Source: Variovorax davisae
GTDB taxonomy: Bacteria > Pseudomonadota > Gammaproteobacteria > Burkholderiales > Burkholderiaceae_C
Length of the DNA stretch: 64,000 nt
Assembly (NCBI RefSeq): GCF_030316845.1
Contig: NZ_JASZYS010000002.1
Coordinates: 310,001 to 374,000, forward strand
Direction of reading: 5' to 3'
Position numbers and translations under genes: made by a program. The notes beneath the pieces are model-generated. The model saw only the letters and a program-made list of their open reading frames with translations. It had not been told where the DNA came from and did not search any database. Below, piece after piece: positions 44,518 through 56,641 of the stretch (within the stretch, counting starts at the first letter, position 1; every line of letters begins with the position of its first letter).

Positions 44518-45369
44518 TCAGAGCCCGACCGCGCGCAGGATCGCGTCCGGTCCGAAGATCATGGCCGTGAAGCCGGCCGCGGCCAGGAAGGGCCCGAAGG
44601 GCACGTAGCCGCCTTCGCGCAGGCGGCTGCTGAACTTGAGCGCGAGCCCGACCACGACGCCGATCACCGACGCCATCAGGATGATCGGCACCAGCGCCTG
44701 CCAGCCGAACCAGGCGCCGAAGGCCGCGAACAGCTTGAAGTCGCCATAGCCCATGCCCTCCTTGCCGGTGGTCAGCTTGAACAGCCAGTAGATGGCCCAG
44801 AGCGACAGATAGCCGGCCACGGCGCCCCAGACCGCCTGCGCGAGGGGCACCCCGGTGAAGCCGGCGATCGACGCCAGCAGGCCGCCCCACAGCAGCGGCA
44901 GGGTGATGTCGTCGGGCAGCAGGGTGGTGTCCCAGTCGATCAGCGCCAGCGCCAGCAGCGCGGCGGCGAAGGCGCACCAGGCGAGCGCGCCGTACTGGCC
45001 GGGCATGCGCCAGACGCACCAGGCGAACAGGGCGCCGGTCAGCAGCTCGACCACCGGATAGCGCAGGCCGATCGGCGTCTTGCAGGAGGAGCACCGGCCG
45101 CGCAGGGCCAGGTAGCTCAGCACCGGAATGTTCTCGTACCACCGGATCACGTGCCCGCACTGCTGGCAGCGCGAATGCGGCACCATCAGGTTGAAGGGCT
45201 CGAGGGCGGGCGCTGCCGCCGCGTCGCCGTCGGCGAGGCTCGCGCATTCGGCCGCCCACTGCCGCTCGAGCATCTTGGGCAGCCGGTAGATCACGACATT
45301 GAGAAAACTGCCGATCAAGAGCCCCAGCACGCCGGCCAGTGCGGCGTCCACCCCCTGCGACACCCACAT
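44518..45369 (-). CDS. pilD: Prepilin peptidase/N-methyltransferase PilD
   Basis: Inner-membrane aspartyl protease that cleaves and methylates type IV prepilins and type II secretion pseudopilins. The 283-residue protein has the N-terminal GSFLNVVIYRLP, the four-cysteine zinc motif SRCQQCGH and GRCSSCKTPIG needed for methylation, and the catalytic aspartates in ALIDWDTTLLPD and GYGDFKLFAAFGAW. About seven or eight membrane helices. ATG 45369 overlaps the pilC stop by one base. Confidence 0.95.
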   Translation of the reverse strand: MWVSQGVDAALAGVLGLLIGSFLNVVIYRLPKMLERQWAAECASLADGDAAAAPALEPFNLMVPHSRCQQCGHVIRWYENIPVLSYLALRGRCSSCKTPIGLRYPVVELLTGALFAWCVWRMPGQYGALAWCAFAAALLALALIDWDTTLLPDDITLPLLWGGLLASIAGFTGVPLAQAVWGAVAGYLSLWAIYWLFKLTTGKEGMGYGDFKLFAAFGAWFGWQALVPIILMASVIGVVVGLALKFSSRLREGGYVPFGPFLAAAGFTAMIFGPDAILRAVGL

Positions 45370-46592
45370 CAGACGACCTGGCCGAGCTTGAAGATGGGCA
45401 GGTACATCGAGACCACGATGCCGCCGATGATCACGCCCAGGAAGACGATGATGATGGGCTCCATCAGGCTCGACAGGCCGGCGACCATGTCGTCGACTTC
45501 CGACTCGTAGAAGTCGGCCGCCTTGCCCAGCATGTGGTCGATCGAGCCCGATTCCTCGCCGATCGCGGTCATCTGCAGCACCATCGACGGGAACAGGTTG
45601 GCATTGGTCATCGCCGTGGTCAGGCTGGTGCCGGTCGACACCTCCTGCTGGATCTTGACCGTTGCATCGGCATACACCGAATTGCCCGAGGCACCGCCGA
45701 CCGAGTCGAGGGCCTCGACCAGCGGCACGCCGGCGGCGAACATCGTGGCCAGCGTGCGGGTCCAGCGGGCGACGCAGGACTTGTCGATCAGGGTGCCGAA
45801 GATCGGCAGGCGCAGCAGCAGGCGGTCCATGACCTTCTGTACCCGCTCGTTGCGCTTCCAGGCCTGCAGGAAGAAATAGATGCCGCCGCCGATCACGCCG
45901 AAGATCAGCCACCAGTAGGAGACGAAGAATTCGCTGATGCCCATGACGATCAGGGTCGGTGCGGGCAGGTCGGCGCCGAAGGAGGTGAACACCTGCTTGA
46001 AGGCCGGGATCACGAAGATCATGATGATCGCCACCACCACGAAGGCCACCACGATGACCGAGGTCGGGTACATCAGCGCCGACTTGATCTTGGACTTGAT
46101 CGCCTCGGTCTTCTCCATGTAGGTGGCCAGCCGGTCGAGCAGGTCTTCCAGGATACCGGCCGCCTCGCCGGCCTCGACCAGGTTGCAGTAGAGGCTGTCG
46201 AAGTACTTCGGGAACTTGCGGAACGCCGCCGACAGCGAGGTGCCGGTCTCGACGTCGCTGCGGATGTCGTTGAGCAGCTTGGCCACGCTCGGGTTGGCAT
46301 TGCCGCGGCCGACGATGTCGAAGGCCTGCAGCAGCGGCACGCCGGCCTTCATCATGGTGGCCAGCTGGCGGGTGAAGATCGCGATGTCCTTGGGCTTGAT
46401 CGCCTTGCCCGAGCGCATCCGGCGCTTCTTGATCTTGGTCGTGAGGATGCCCTGGCGCCGCAAGGCCGCCTGCACCTGGTTCTCGCCGGCGGCGCGGACT
46501 TCGCCGCGCACGGTCTTGCCGTTGCGGTCCTTGCCTTCCCACTCGAAGACGAATTCCTTGACCGTCCGGGACGATGCTGTTGCCGTTGCCAT
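45369..46592 (-). CDS. pilC: Type IV pilus assembly platform protein PilC
   Basis: Inner-membrane platform of the type IV pilus machine, 407 residues. It contains two T2SSF domains, each with the pattern FTRQLATMMKAGVPLLQAFDIV and WTRTLATMFAAGVPLVEALDSV. Three membrane helices follow the usual places (VIVVAFVVVAIIMIFVIPAF, the YWWLIFGVIGGGIYFFL stretch, and the C-terminal IIIVFLGVIIGGIVVSMYLP). The start is 54 bases after the pilB stop; no separate promoter is obvious. Confidence 0.95.
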   Translation of the reverse strand: MATATASSRTVKEFVFEWEGKDRNGKTVRGEVRAAGENQVQAALRRQGILTTKIKKRRMRSGKAIKPKDIAIFTRQLATMMKAGVPLLQAFDIVGRGNANPSVAKLLNDIRSDVETGTSLSAAFRKFPKYFDSLYCNLVEAGEAAGILEDLLDRLATYMEKTEAIKSKIKSALMYPTSVIVVAFVVVAIIMIFVIPAFKQVFTSFGADLPAPTLIVMGISEFFVSYWWLIFGVIGGGIYFFLQAWKRNERVQKVMDRLLLRLPIFGTLIDKSCVARWTRTLATMFAAGVPLVEALDSVGGASGNSVYADATVKIQQEVSTGTSLTTAMTNANLFPSMVLQMTAIGEESGSIDHMLGKAADFYESEVDDMVAGLSSLMEPIIIVFLGVIIGGIVVSMYLPIFKLGQVV

Positions 46593-46646
46593 GGGATCTC
46601 CGCTTCTCCGTGTGCTGCTGCTGATGCGTGCGAATCGACGCGTGTT

Positions 46647-48380
46647 TTATTCGTTGGTGACGGCCAGCACTTCTTCGAGCGAGGTCAGCCCCTGCATGAC
46701 CTTGCGCAGGCCCGACTGGCGCAGCGACCTGACGCCCTCGGCCTCGGACTGCTTGGCGATGTCGAGCGAGGTGCCGTCCCGCAGGATGATCTTCTGGATC
46801 TCCTCGGTGATCGGCATCACCTGGTAGATGCCGACGCGCCCCTTGTAGCCGCTGTTGCAGGCCGAGCAGCCCACCGGGTGGTAGGGCTTCCAGGAGCCGT
46901 CCAGGTCGCTGTCCTTGAAGCCGGCGTCGAGCAGGGCTTGCCGCGGCACCTCGGTCGGCGTCCGGCACACGGTGCACAGGCGCCGCGCCAGCCGCTGGGC
47001 GGTGATCAGGATCACGCTGGAAGCGATGTTGAAGGGCGCGATGCCCATGTTGCGCATCCGCGTCAGCGTGGTCGGGGCGTCGTTGGTGTGCAGCGTCGAG
47101 AGCACCAGGTGGCCGGTCTGGGCCGCCTTGATCGAGATGTCGGCGGTTTCGATGTCGCGGATTTCGCCGACCATGATGATGTCGGGATCCTGCCGCAGGA
47201 AGGCCCGCAGGGCGGTCGCGAAGGTCAGGCCGGCCTTGTCGTTGACGTTGACCTGGTTGACGCCCGGCAGGTTGATTTCGGACGGATCTTCGGCGGTCGC
47301 GATGTTCACGCCGGGCTTGTTGAGCAGGTTCAGGCAGGTGTAGAGCGACACCGTCTTGCCGGAGCCGGTCGGCCCGGTGACCAGCACCATGCCGTAGGGG
47401 CGGCCGATGGCCGTGAGCAGGCGTTCTTTCTCGTCGGCGTCGTAGCCGAGCGCATCGATGCCCAGCCGGGCGCTGCTCGGGTCCAGGATCCGGATCACGA
47501 TCTTCTCGCCGAACAGCGTGGGCAGCGTGCTGACCCGGAAGTCGATCACGCGTTCGGGACCGATCTTGAGCTTCATCCGGCCGTCTTGCGGGATCCGCTT
47601 CTCGGAGATGTCGAGCCGGGAGATGACCTTGATGCGCGAGGCCAGCTTGTCCTTGATGACCGTCGGCGGGCTGGCGATCTCGCGCAGCTCGCCGTCGATG
47701 CGGAAGCGCACGCGATAGTTGTGCTCGTAGGGCTCGAAGTGGATGTCCGAGGCCCGCATGCTGAAGGCGTCGAGCAGCATCTTGTGCAGGAAGCGCACGA
47801 CCGGCGCGTCCTCGACCTCGGCCACCGCCGGGTCGTTGCTCTCGCTCGAGGTGTCGGCCGAGACTTCGTCGAACTCGAACTCGGTGCCGATGATGCTGTC
47901 GATGGTCTCGGAGGCGCTCACCGCCGCCGCCTCGATCATGCGCGAGAGCTTGTCGTACTCCGCGATGACCCAGTCGACGCCCATCTGGGAGGCGAACTTG
48001 ATCTTTTCCGCCGCCTGCTGGTCCGACGGGTCGGCTGTTGCGACAATGAGACGGTTGTTGCGCTTGCTGAGCACCACGACCCGGTAGGCCTGGCACAACT
48101 TGGGGTCGAGCAGGTCCTTGGGCAGGCGCTGGGAATCAATGGCGTCGAGGTCGAGCAGCGGGGCGCCGAAGGCGCTCGACAGCGTGTGCGCCAGGTCGGC
48201 CGCCGACACGGCGCCGCTGCCGGTCAGCTCGGCGATGAAGCTGGTCCTGCCGCTGAGCGACTTCTGGTAGATGTCCTCGGCCGTCTTGGCCGGGAGCTTG
48301 CCGGCCGAAACCAGGGCGCGCGCAAGCCCAGGAAGGGCGATCGGCGAGCTGTCTTTGACGAGGGGTTCGGCTGCGGCCAT
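46647..48380 (-). CDS. pilB: Type IV pilus extension ATPase PilB
   Basis: Cytoplasmic hexameric ATPase that powers pilus extension, 577 residues. The N-terminal MshEN-like region (DLAHTLSSAFGAPLLDLDAID) comes first; the motor domain has ASDIHFEPYEHNYRVRFRIDG, Walker A GPTGSGKT, the Asp box EDPSEINLPGVNQV, Walker B DPDIIMVGEIRD and the His box LSTLHTNDAPTTLTRM. A zinc-binding four-cysteine site lies in CTVCRTP and CSACNSGY. It is the first gene of the pilBCD-coaE series, with a small inverted repeat 35 bases upstream. PilA is not in the window. Confidence 0.96.
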   Translation of the reverse strand: MAAAEPLVKDSSPIALPGLARALVSAGKLPAKTAEDIYQKSLSGRTSFIAELTGSGAVSAADLAHTLSSAFGAPLLDLDAIDSQRLPKDLLDPKLCQAYRVVVLSKRNNRLIVATADPSDQQAAEKIKFASQMGVDWVIAEYDKLSRMIEAAAVSASETIDSIIGTEFEFDEVSADTSSESNDPAVAEVEDAPVVRFLHKMLLDAFSMRASDIHFEPYEHNYRVRFRIDGELREIASPPTVIKDKLASRIKVISRLDISEKRIPQDGRMKLKIGPERVIDFRVSTLPTLFGEKIVIRILDPSSARLGIDALGYDADEKERLLTAIGRPYGMVLVTGPTGSGKTVSLYTCLNLLNKPGVNIATAEDPSEINLPGVNQVNVNDKAGLTFATALRAFLRQDPDIIMVGEIRDIETADISIKAAQTGHLVLSTLHTNDAPTTLTRMRNMGIAPFNIASSVILITAQRLARRLCTVCRTPTEVPRQALLDAGFKDSDLDGSWKPYHPVGCSACNSGYKGRVGIYQVMPITEEIQKIILRDGTSLDIAKQSEAEGVRSLRQSGLRKVMQGLTSLEEVLAVTNE

Positions 48381-48414
48381 TCAACGAATGTAAGAAACGT
48401 GAAAATTTGCTTCA

Positions 48415-48430
48415 CGATCATCGCTGATCG
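48415..48430 (-). repeat. Inverted repeat upstream of pilB
   Basis: CGATCA (48415-48420) and TGATCG (48425-48430) form a perfect 6-bp inverted repeat around TCGC, 35 bases before the pilB start. It could be an operator or just a hairpin in the leader. Confidence 0.35.
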
Positions 48431-48499
48431 CCCAAGCGCTGTAAACCGCTGCGCGGCAACAGTTCCGCGGAGCATTTGGCAATTACAGCCCTGAAAGGC

Positions 48500-48527
48500 T
48501 GGTGGGGGTGAGAGGGTTCGAACCTCC
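48500..48527 (-). repeat. Detached 3' end of tRNA-Pro, likely attachment-site copy
   Basis: On the minus strand these 28 bases match the 3' end of the intact tRNA-Pro at 48755-48782 in 26 positions, from the first base of the T-stem through the CCA. The unusual G-U closing pair of the T-stem is kept. The match stops exactly at the T-stem; upstream of it no acceptor, D-arm or anticodon arm can be found. The copy is in the same orientation as the tRNA and 255 bases downstream, the geometry left by tRNA-targeting integrases. Confidence 0.6.
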
Positions 48528-48754
48528 TTGCACTGCCCTGCTCCAGAGCGAGCCCGCTGTCCCTGTGCATTCGACGCACCGAGCGTCGAGGGTAGCACAG
48601 CGCCCGGGGACGCCGAAGGGGCTGTTGCAGCGACGCTGCACAGGCTGTCGGCGCTGGCTGGGGCAGGGGTGGGTGCGACCGGGCCGCAGGGCCTGTGTCG
48701 TCGGCGGGCGGTCCACATGGCATGGACGCCAGCGGGTCGACGCGATGCGAAAAA
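48528..48754. other. Non-coding interval between tRNA-Pro and its 3' copy
   Basis: No gene is supported in these 227 bases. The interval holds a two-part hairpin at 48563-48600: CTGTGC pairs with GCACAG outside and CGACGC with GCGTCG inside. The other flank of the pilB-ispB gap, 48381-48499 and 48832-48890, also shows no gene. Frames over the tRNA ends give only the familiar spurious GVRGFEPP peptides. Confidence 0.5.
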
Positions 48755-48831
48755 TGGTCGGGGTGAGAGGATTCGAACCTCCGGCCTCTACGTCCCGAAC
48801 GTAGCGCTCTACCAGGCTAAGCTACACCCCG
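48755..48831 (-). tRNA. tRNA-Pro (anticodon CGG)
   Basis: A 77-base tRNA with encoded CCA. Acceptor arms CGGGGTG and CACCCCG pair fully, the anticodon stem is CTACG/CGTAG around TTCGGGA (anticodon CGG, reading CCG), and the T-arm is GGAGG-TTCGAAT-CCTCT with a G-U pair at 49-65. Confidence 0.95.
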
Positions 48832-48890
48832 ATGGTGCTGATTGCGAGAACTGTGACGCCACCGTGGCGTTCACTCGTGTGAGTGGTTCG

Positions 48891-49883
48891 TCAGGCGCGC
48901 CGCTCAAGCAGCTGAGCCGCTAATTGTAGCAAAGCCGCGGCATGCGGATTCGCAGAAAAACCACGAAGTGCGTCGATGGCGCGTTGCGCCTCGGCGGCAG
49001 CGGCGGCGCGCGTGGCCTCCAGGGCGCCGGTTTCGCGCACGATGGCGACGATCTGCGGCAGCTGCGTCGTGTCGCCGGCCTCGATGGCGCCGCGGATCAG
49101 CGCCTGCTGTGCCGGCGTGCCGCGCTGCATCGCGAGGATCAGCGGCAGCGTGGTCTTGCCTTCGCGCAAGTCGTCGCCGACGTTCTTGCCGGTTTCGCTG
49201 GCGTCCCCGGCGTAGTCAAGCACATCGTCGATGACCTGGAAGGCCGTGCCCAGGGCCTGGCCGTAGGTGGCGCAGGCTTCCTCGACCTCCGGCGTCACCC
49301 CGGCCAGCACGGCGGCCAGCCGGGTGCTGGCTTCGAACAGCTTGGCGGTCTTCGAGCGGATGACGCGCAGGTAGGCGTCCTCGTCGAGGGTGGCGTCGTG
49401 CATGTTCATCAGCTGCAGCACCTCGCCCTCGGCGATCACGTTGGTCGCCTCGGCGAGGATCTGCATCACGCGCACGTCGTCGGCGTCCAGCATCATCTGG
49501 AAGGCGCGCGAGTAGAGGAAGTCGCCGACCAGGACGCTGGCCGGGTTGCCAAAGGATTCGTTGGCGGTGGGGCGGCCGCGGCGCAGCGTGGACTCGTCCA
49601 CCACGTCGTCATGCAGCAAGGTGGCGGTATGGATGAACTCCACCACGGCGGCCAGGTTGAAGCGCTGCTCGCCGCGGTAGCCCAGGGCGCCCGCCATCAG
49701 CAGCAGCAGCGCCGGACGCAGCCGCTTGCCGCCGGCGGAGATGATGTACTTCGAGACCTGGCTGACCAGCGGCACGCCGGTGTCGAGGCGGCGCGCGATC
49801 ACGAGATCGACGCTGTCCATGTCGTCGGCGATCAGGCTGAGAACGGCGGCGGCGGGGGAGGTGTCGGCGGCGTGAACTGACAA
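48891..49883 (-). CDS. ispB: Octaprenyl diphosphate synthase
   Basis: Long-chain trans-prenyltransferase that makes the ubiquinone side chain. The catalytic part has both aspartate-rich motifs, [10 protein letters not shown] and [11 protein letters not shown], with [12 protein letters not shown] and [12 protein letters not shown] between and around them, and [17 protein letters not shown]. No ATG precedes the conserved N-terminal helix except an internal Met; TTG 49883 gives 330 residues and is the best choice, though it is uncertain. It is divergent from rplU, the usual position of ispB. Confidence 0.92.
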   Translation of the reverse strand: MSVHAADTSPAAAVLSLIADDMDSVDLVIARRLDTGVPLVSQVSKYIISAGGKRLRPALLLLMAGALGYRGEQRFNLAAVVEFIHTATLLHDDVVDESTLRRGRPTANESFGNPASVLVGDFLYSRAFQMMLDADDVRVMQILAEATNVIAEGEVLQLMNMHDATLDEDAYLRVIRSKTAKLFEASTRLAAVLAGVTPEVEEACATYGQALGTAFQVIDDVLDYAGDASETGKNVGDDLREGKTTLPLILAMQRGTPAQQALIRGAIEAGDTTQLPQIVAIVRETGALEATRAAAAAEAQRAIDALRGFSANPHAAALLQLAAQLLERRA

Positions 49884-50032
49884 AGGCAAGGGCGCTTGCG
49901 CGCAGCAGGAGGTGCGACGATGGCGCTGGCGGCCATGGAGGCCGGGTGGCCGGAAGCCGACGATTATAGGGACGGCCGGCCCGCCCCCCGGACGGCCTCG
50001 GCGCGCCAGGTGGCGCAAAACGGCCAGGGTGC

Positions 50033-50038
50033 TATAAT
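50033..50038 (+). promoter_or_regulatory. -10 box of the rplU-rpmA operon
   Basis: A perfect TATAAT, 52 bases before the rplU start, preceded at 16 bases by a weak -35 candidate, TGGCGC. Placed in the divergent gap to ispB. Confidence 0.6.
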
Positions 50039-50090
50039 CGTGGGCTCTACGGAATTCGCCGTGGAGCCATCTTTATCCAAGAGGTCAATA

Positions 50091-50402
50091 ATGTACGCGG
50101 TCATAAAAACCGGCGGCAAGCAGTATCGCGTTGCTTCCGGCGAAAAAATTAAAGTAGAACAGATTGCTGCGGACGTGGGCCAGGAAATCGTGATCGATCA
50201 GGTGCTCGCAGTCGGAACCGGCAGCGAAATCAAGGTCGGCACGCCCCTGGTATCCGGCGCCACGGTGACGGTCACGGTCCTGTCGCACGGCAAGCACGAC
50301 AAGGTTCGCATCTTCAAGATGCGCCGTCGCAAGCACTATCAGAAACGTCAAGGCCATCGCCAGCAGTTCACCGAACTGCAAATCGGCGCGATCGCCGGCT
50401 AA
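50091..50402 (+). CDS. rplU: 50S ribosomal protein L21
   Basis: Large-subunit ribosomal protein of 103 residues that binds 23S rRNA. It starts [18 protein letters not shown] and ends with the basic stretch [26 protein letters not shown] region ([20 protein letters not shown]), both standard. An AAGAGG ribosome site precedes ATG 50091; the frame is open upstream across the promoter but not used. It is followed by rpmA after 12 bases. Confidence 0.98.
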   Translation: MYAVIKTGGKQYRVASGEKIKVEQIAADVGQEIVIDQVLAVGTGSEIKVGTPLVSGATVTVTVLSHGKHDKVRIFKMRRRKHYQKRQGHRQQFTELQIGAIAG

Positions 50403-50414
50403 GGAGCACATTCC

Positions 50415-52946
<2,532 letters not shown>

Positions 52947-52947
52947 T

Positions 52948-52961
52948 CGCCCCGCGGGGCG
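52948..52961. terminator. Palindrome between proB and the CNP1-like gene
   Basis: CGCCCCGCGGGGCG is a perfect 14-base palindrome in the convergent gap. It lacks a T-run on either side, so it is at best a weak bidirectional terminator. Confidence 0.35.
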
Positions 52962-52965
52962 CTGC

Positions 52966-53517
52966 TTACTCGACTTCGCGCACCGGCGCCTTCAGCACCC
53001 GAATCATCTCGCCCACCGAGGCCCGCGGGGCATCGCCGCGGCACAAGGCCTGCGCCGCCAGCGCCTTGGTATAGATCGAGTTGCGTTCGCTCAGGCGCTT
53101 CCATTCGGGCGCCGGCGTCGGGTCCCAGGCGCCGTTGGTGAAGCGGGCGTAGCTCTTGTATTCGGCCGTGGCGCAGCGCAGGCCTTCGTAGAAGGCATTG
53201 AGGCCGCCGCCCTCCTTGTGGGTGGCCACCACCACGTAGCGCACCACGCCGTCGCCGGTGATCTTGATGGTGGCCGGATCGACGCCGAACTTCAGCGTCA
53301 TGTAGGGCGGCATGGTGATCGGGACCAGCTTGTTCAGGTCGAACGCCGGCGGTGGCGGCGCCTCGGTTTCCTTCCAGTCGACATCGCCGAACAGCTGGGC
53401 CTGGGCCAGGCCGGCGGCGCCCAGCGCGCAGGCCAGCAGGAGCGCGCGACCGGCGCGGCTAGCGGGGGAAGGGGGACGGGTCGTTGGTCGAGGCAGGATC
53501 GTTGGCAAGGTTGGCAT
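52966..53517 (-). CDS. CNP1-like exported protein
   Basis: Predicted exported protein of 183 residues of the CNP1-like family, of unknown function, common in Neisseria and Burkholderiales. A signal peptide ([19 protein letters not shown]) ends near residue 40 and is preceded by a long Pro/Arg-rich n-region. The mature part has [50 protein letters not shown] and [16 protein letters not shown], with two cysteines that may pair. ATG 53517 is the only near start and overlaps the rppH 3' end by 59 bases. Confidence 0.8.
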   Translation of the reverse strand: MPTLPTILPRPTTRPPSPASRAGRALLLACALGAAGLAQAQLFGDVDWKETEAPPPPAFDLNKLVPITMPPYMTLKFGVDPATIKITGDGVVRYVVVATHKEGGGLNAFYEGLRCATAEYKSYARFTNGAWDPTPAPEWKRLSERNSIYTKALAAQALCRGDAPRASVGEMIRVLKAPVREVE

Positions 53518-54115
53518 TCGGGTTGGGATCGAAGCTGGCGCCGGGCGGCAGCTCGAAGGTCGGTTCGTGGCCCGCGCCGGGCGGATGGCGCTCGAATTCG
53601 CGGGCCCGCACATTGCTGCGCAGGAAGCGGTTGCGGAAATCCTGCCGCGGCAGGTAGCGGGCGAGCTCGGTCAGCGCCATCTCGTAGACGCCGCGCTTGA
53701 ACTCGACCACGACGTCGAGCGGCACCCAGTAGTCGTGCCAGCGCCAGGCGTCGAACTCCGGATGGTCGGTGGCGCGCAGGTTCAGATCCCAGTCGTGACC
53801 GGTCAGCTGCAGCAAATACCAGATCTGCTTCTGGCCCTTGTAATGGCCTCGTGCGTCACGGCGGATGAACCGATCCGGCACCTCGTAGCGCAACCAGTCG
53901 CGGGTACGGGCGACGATCCGCACATGCTCCGGATGGAGACCTACTTCCTCGTGCAGTTCCCGGAACATGGCTTGCTCGGGACTCTCGCCGCGATCGATGC
54001 CGCCTTGCGGAAACTGCCAGGAATGGGTGCGAATGCGTTTGCCCCAGAAAACCTGGTTTCTCTGGTTGAGCAGGATGATGCCGACGTTGGGCCTGAAGCC
54101 GTCCCGGTCGAGCAT
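53459..54115 (-). CDS. rppH: RNA pyrophosphohydrolase RppH
   Basis: Nudix hydrolase that removes 5' pyrophosphate from mRNA and so starts RNase E decay. The 218-residue protein has the Nudix box [20 protein letters not shown] followed by VGL, and family segments [21 protein letters not shown] and [22 protein letters not shown]. coli RppH has 176 residues; the extra 40 form a disordered Pro/Asn-rich tail ([20 protein letters not shown]). ATG 54115 lies under a plausible promoter. Divergent from proS. Confidence 0.93.
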   Translation of the reverse strand: MLDRDGFRPNVGIILLNQRNQVFWGKRIRTHSWQFPQGGIDRGESPEQAMFRELHEEVGLHPEHVRIVARTRDWLRYEVPDRFIRRDARGHYKGQKQIWYLLQLTGHDWDLNLRATDHPEFDAWRWHDYWVPLDVVVEFKRGVYEMALTELARYLPRQDFRNRFLRSNVRAREFERHPPGAGHEPTFELPPGASFDPNPNANLANDPASTNDPSPFPR

Positions 54116-54145
54116 AATCAAACCCCAATTTTTTGAACTGAGTCG

Positions 54146-54173
54146 ATTATGCATGCCGGGTTGCGCACGGCAA
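54146..54173 (-). promoter_or_regulatory. Possible promoter of rppH
   Basis: On the minus strand TTGCCG (54173-54168) and CATAAT (54151-54146) are spaced by 16 bases, followed about 30 bases on by the rppH ATG. Confidence 0.45.
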
Positions 54174-54240
54174 GCGACCGGTTCCAGGACCCCCCAGGAC
54201 CTGCCCTCCCGACCACCCGTTCCAGCCCCCTGCGAGACCG

Positions 54241-55989
<1,749 letters not shown>

Positions 55990-55999
55990 GCCGACGGCC

Positions 56000-56641
56000 T
56001 TGAACGCGCCCGGCCTTTCCCGGCGCCAGTGCCTCGGCGGCGCGGCCGCGGGGGCGCTTTCGCTGGCGCTGCCGCAGAGCGCCCTCGCCGGGGCGCAGAT
56101 CGAAGAGCCGCTGATCGACTCGGTGCGCACCGCGCTGAGCTCGGCGATCCAGAACAAGGCGCCGCCGATCCCGGAGTTCGGCGACACCGAAGCCCGCATG
56201 GCCTACCTGCGCTGGCTCGGCGCCATGAGCGAGCGGCTCAAGAAGAAGCTGCCCGACTGGCCGACGCGCAAGGAATTCCTGCAGACCGTCTGGTACGAGG
56301 CGCGGCGCTCCGGGCTCGACGTCAGCCTGGTCATGGGCCTGGTCCAGGTCGAGAGCAACTTCCGCAAGTTCGCCGTGTCCAGCGCCGGGGCCCGCGGCTA
56401 CATGCAGGTGATGCCCTTCTGGACCCGCGTGATCGGCGACAGCGACCCGTCCAAGCTGTTCCACATGCAGACCAACCTGCGCTTCGGCTGCGTGATCCTG
56501 CGCCACTACCTGGACCGCGAGCGGGGCGACCTGTTCATGACGCTCGGCCGCTACAACGGCAGCCGCGGACGCTCGCCGTATCCCGACGCGGTGTTCGCCA
56601 ACCAGCGCCTTTGGGTCTTCAAGGACCGGCCGCTGGACTGA
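56000..56641 (+). CDS. Lytic murein transglycosylase (SLT domain)
   Basis: Exported peptidoglycan lyase of 213 residues. The signal (LSRRQCLGGAAAGALSLAL) has twin arginines and a cleavage site near QSALAGA, so Tat export is possible. The SLT domain has the catalytic Glu in GLVQVESNFRKFAVSSAGARGYMQVMPF and the LRFGCVILRHYL helix, then TLGRYNGSRGRSPYPDAV. TTG 56000 is the only start that keeps the signal; it lies 10 bases after the proS stop. Its 3' end overlaps the convergent CNNM gene by 23 bases. Confidence 0.87.
   Translation: MNAPGLSRRQCLGGAAAGALSLALPQSALAGAQIEEPLIDSVRTALSSAIQNKAPPIPEFGDTEARMAYLRWLGAMSERLKKKLPDWPTRKEFLQTVWYEARRSGLDVSLVMGLVQVESNFRKFAVSSAGARGYMQVMPFWTRVIGDSDPSKLFHMQTNLRFGCVILRHYLDRERGDLFMTLGRYNGSRGRSPYPDAVFANQRLWVFKDRPLD

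Noticed and set aside
45339..48494. A 1051-residue plus-strand open frame opposite pilBC
   Set aside because: Antisense shadow caused by high GC; the proteins on the other strand are unmistakable.
48500..48600. Complete second tRNA, for example tRNA-Sec or another tRNA-Pro
   Set aside because: Only the T-arm and 3' acceptor strand exist; no matching 5' acceptor, D-arm or anticodon arm lies upstream.
48502..48923. Small proteins containing GVRGFEPP
   Set aside because: Well-known spurious translation of tRNA 3' ends.
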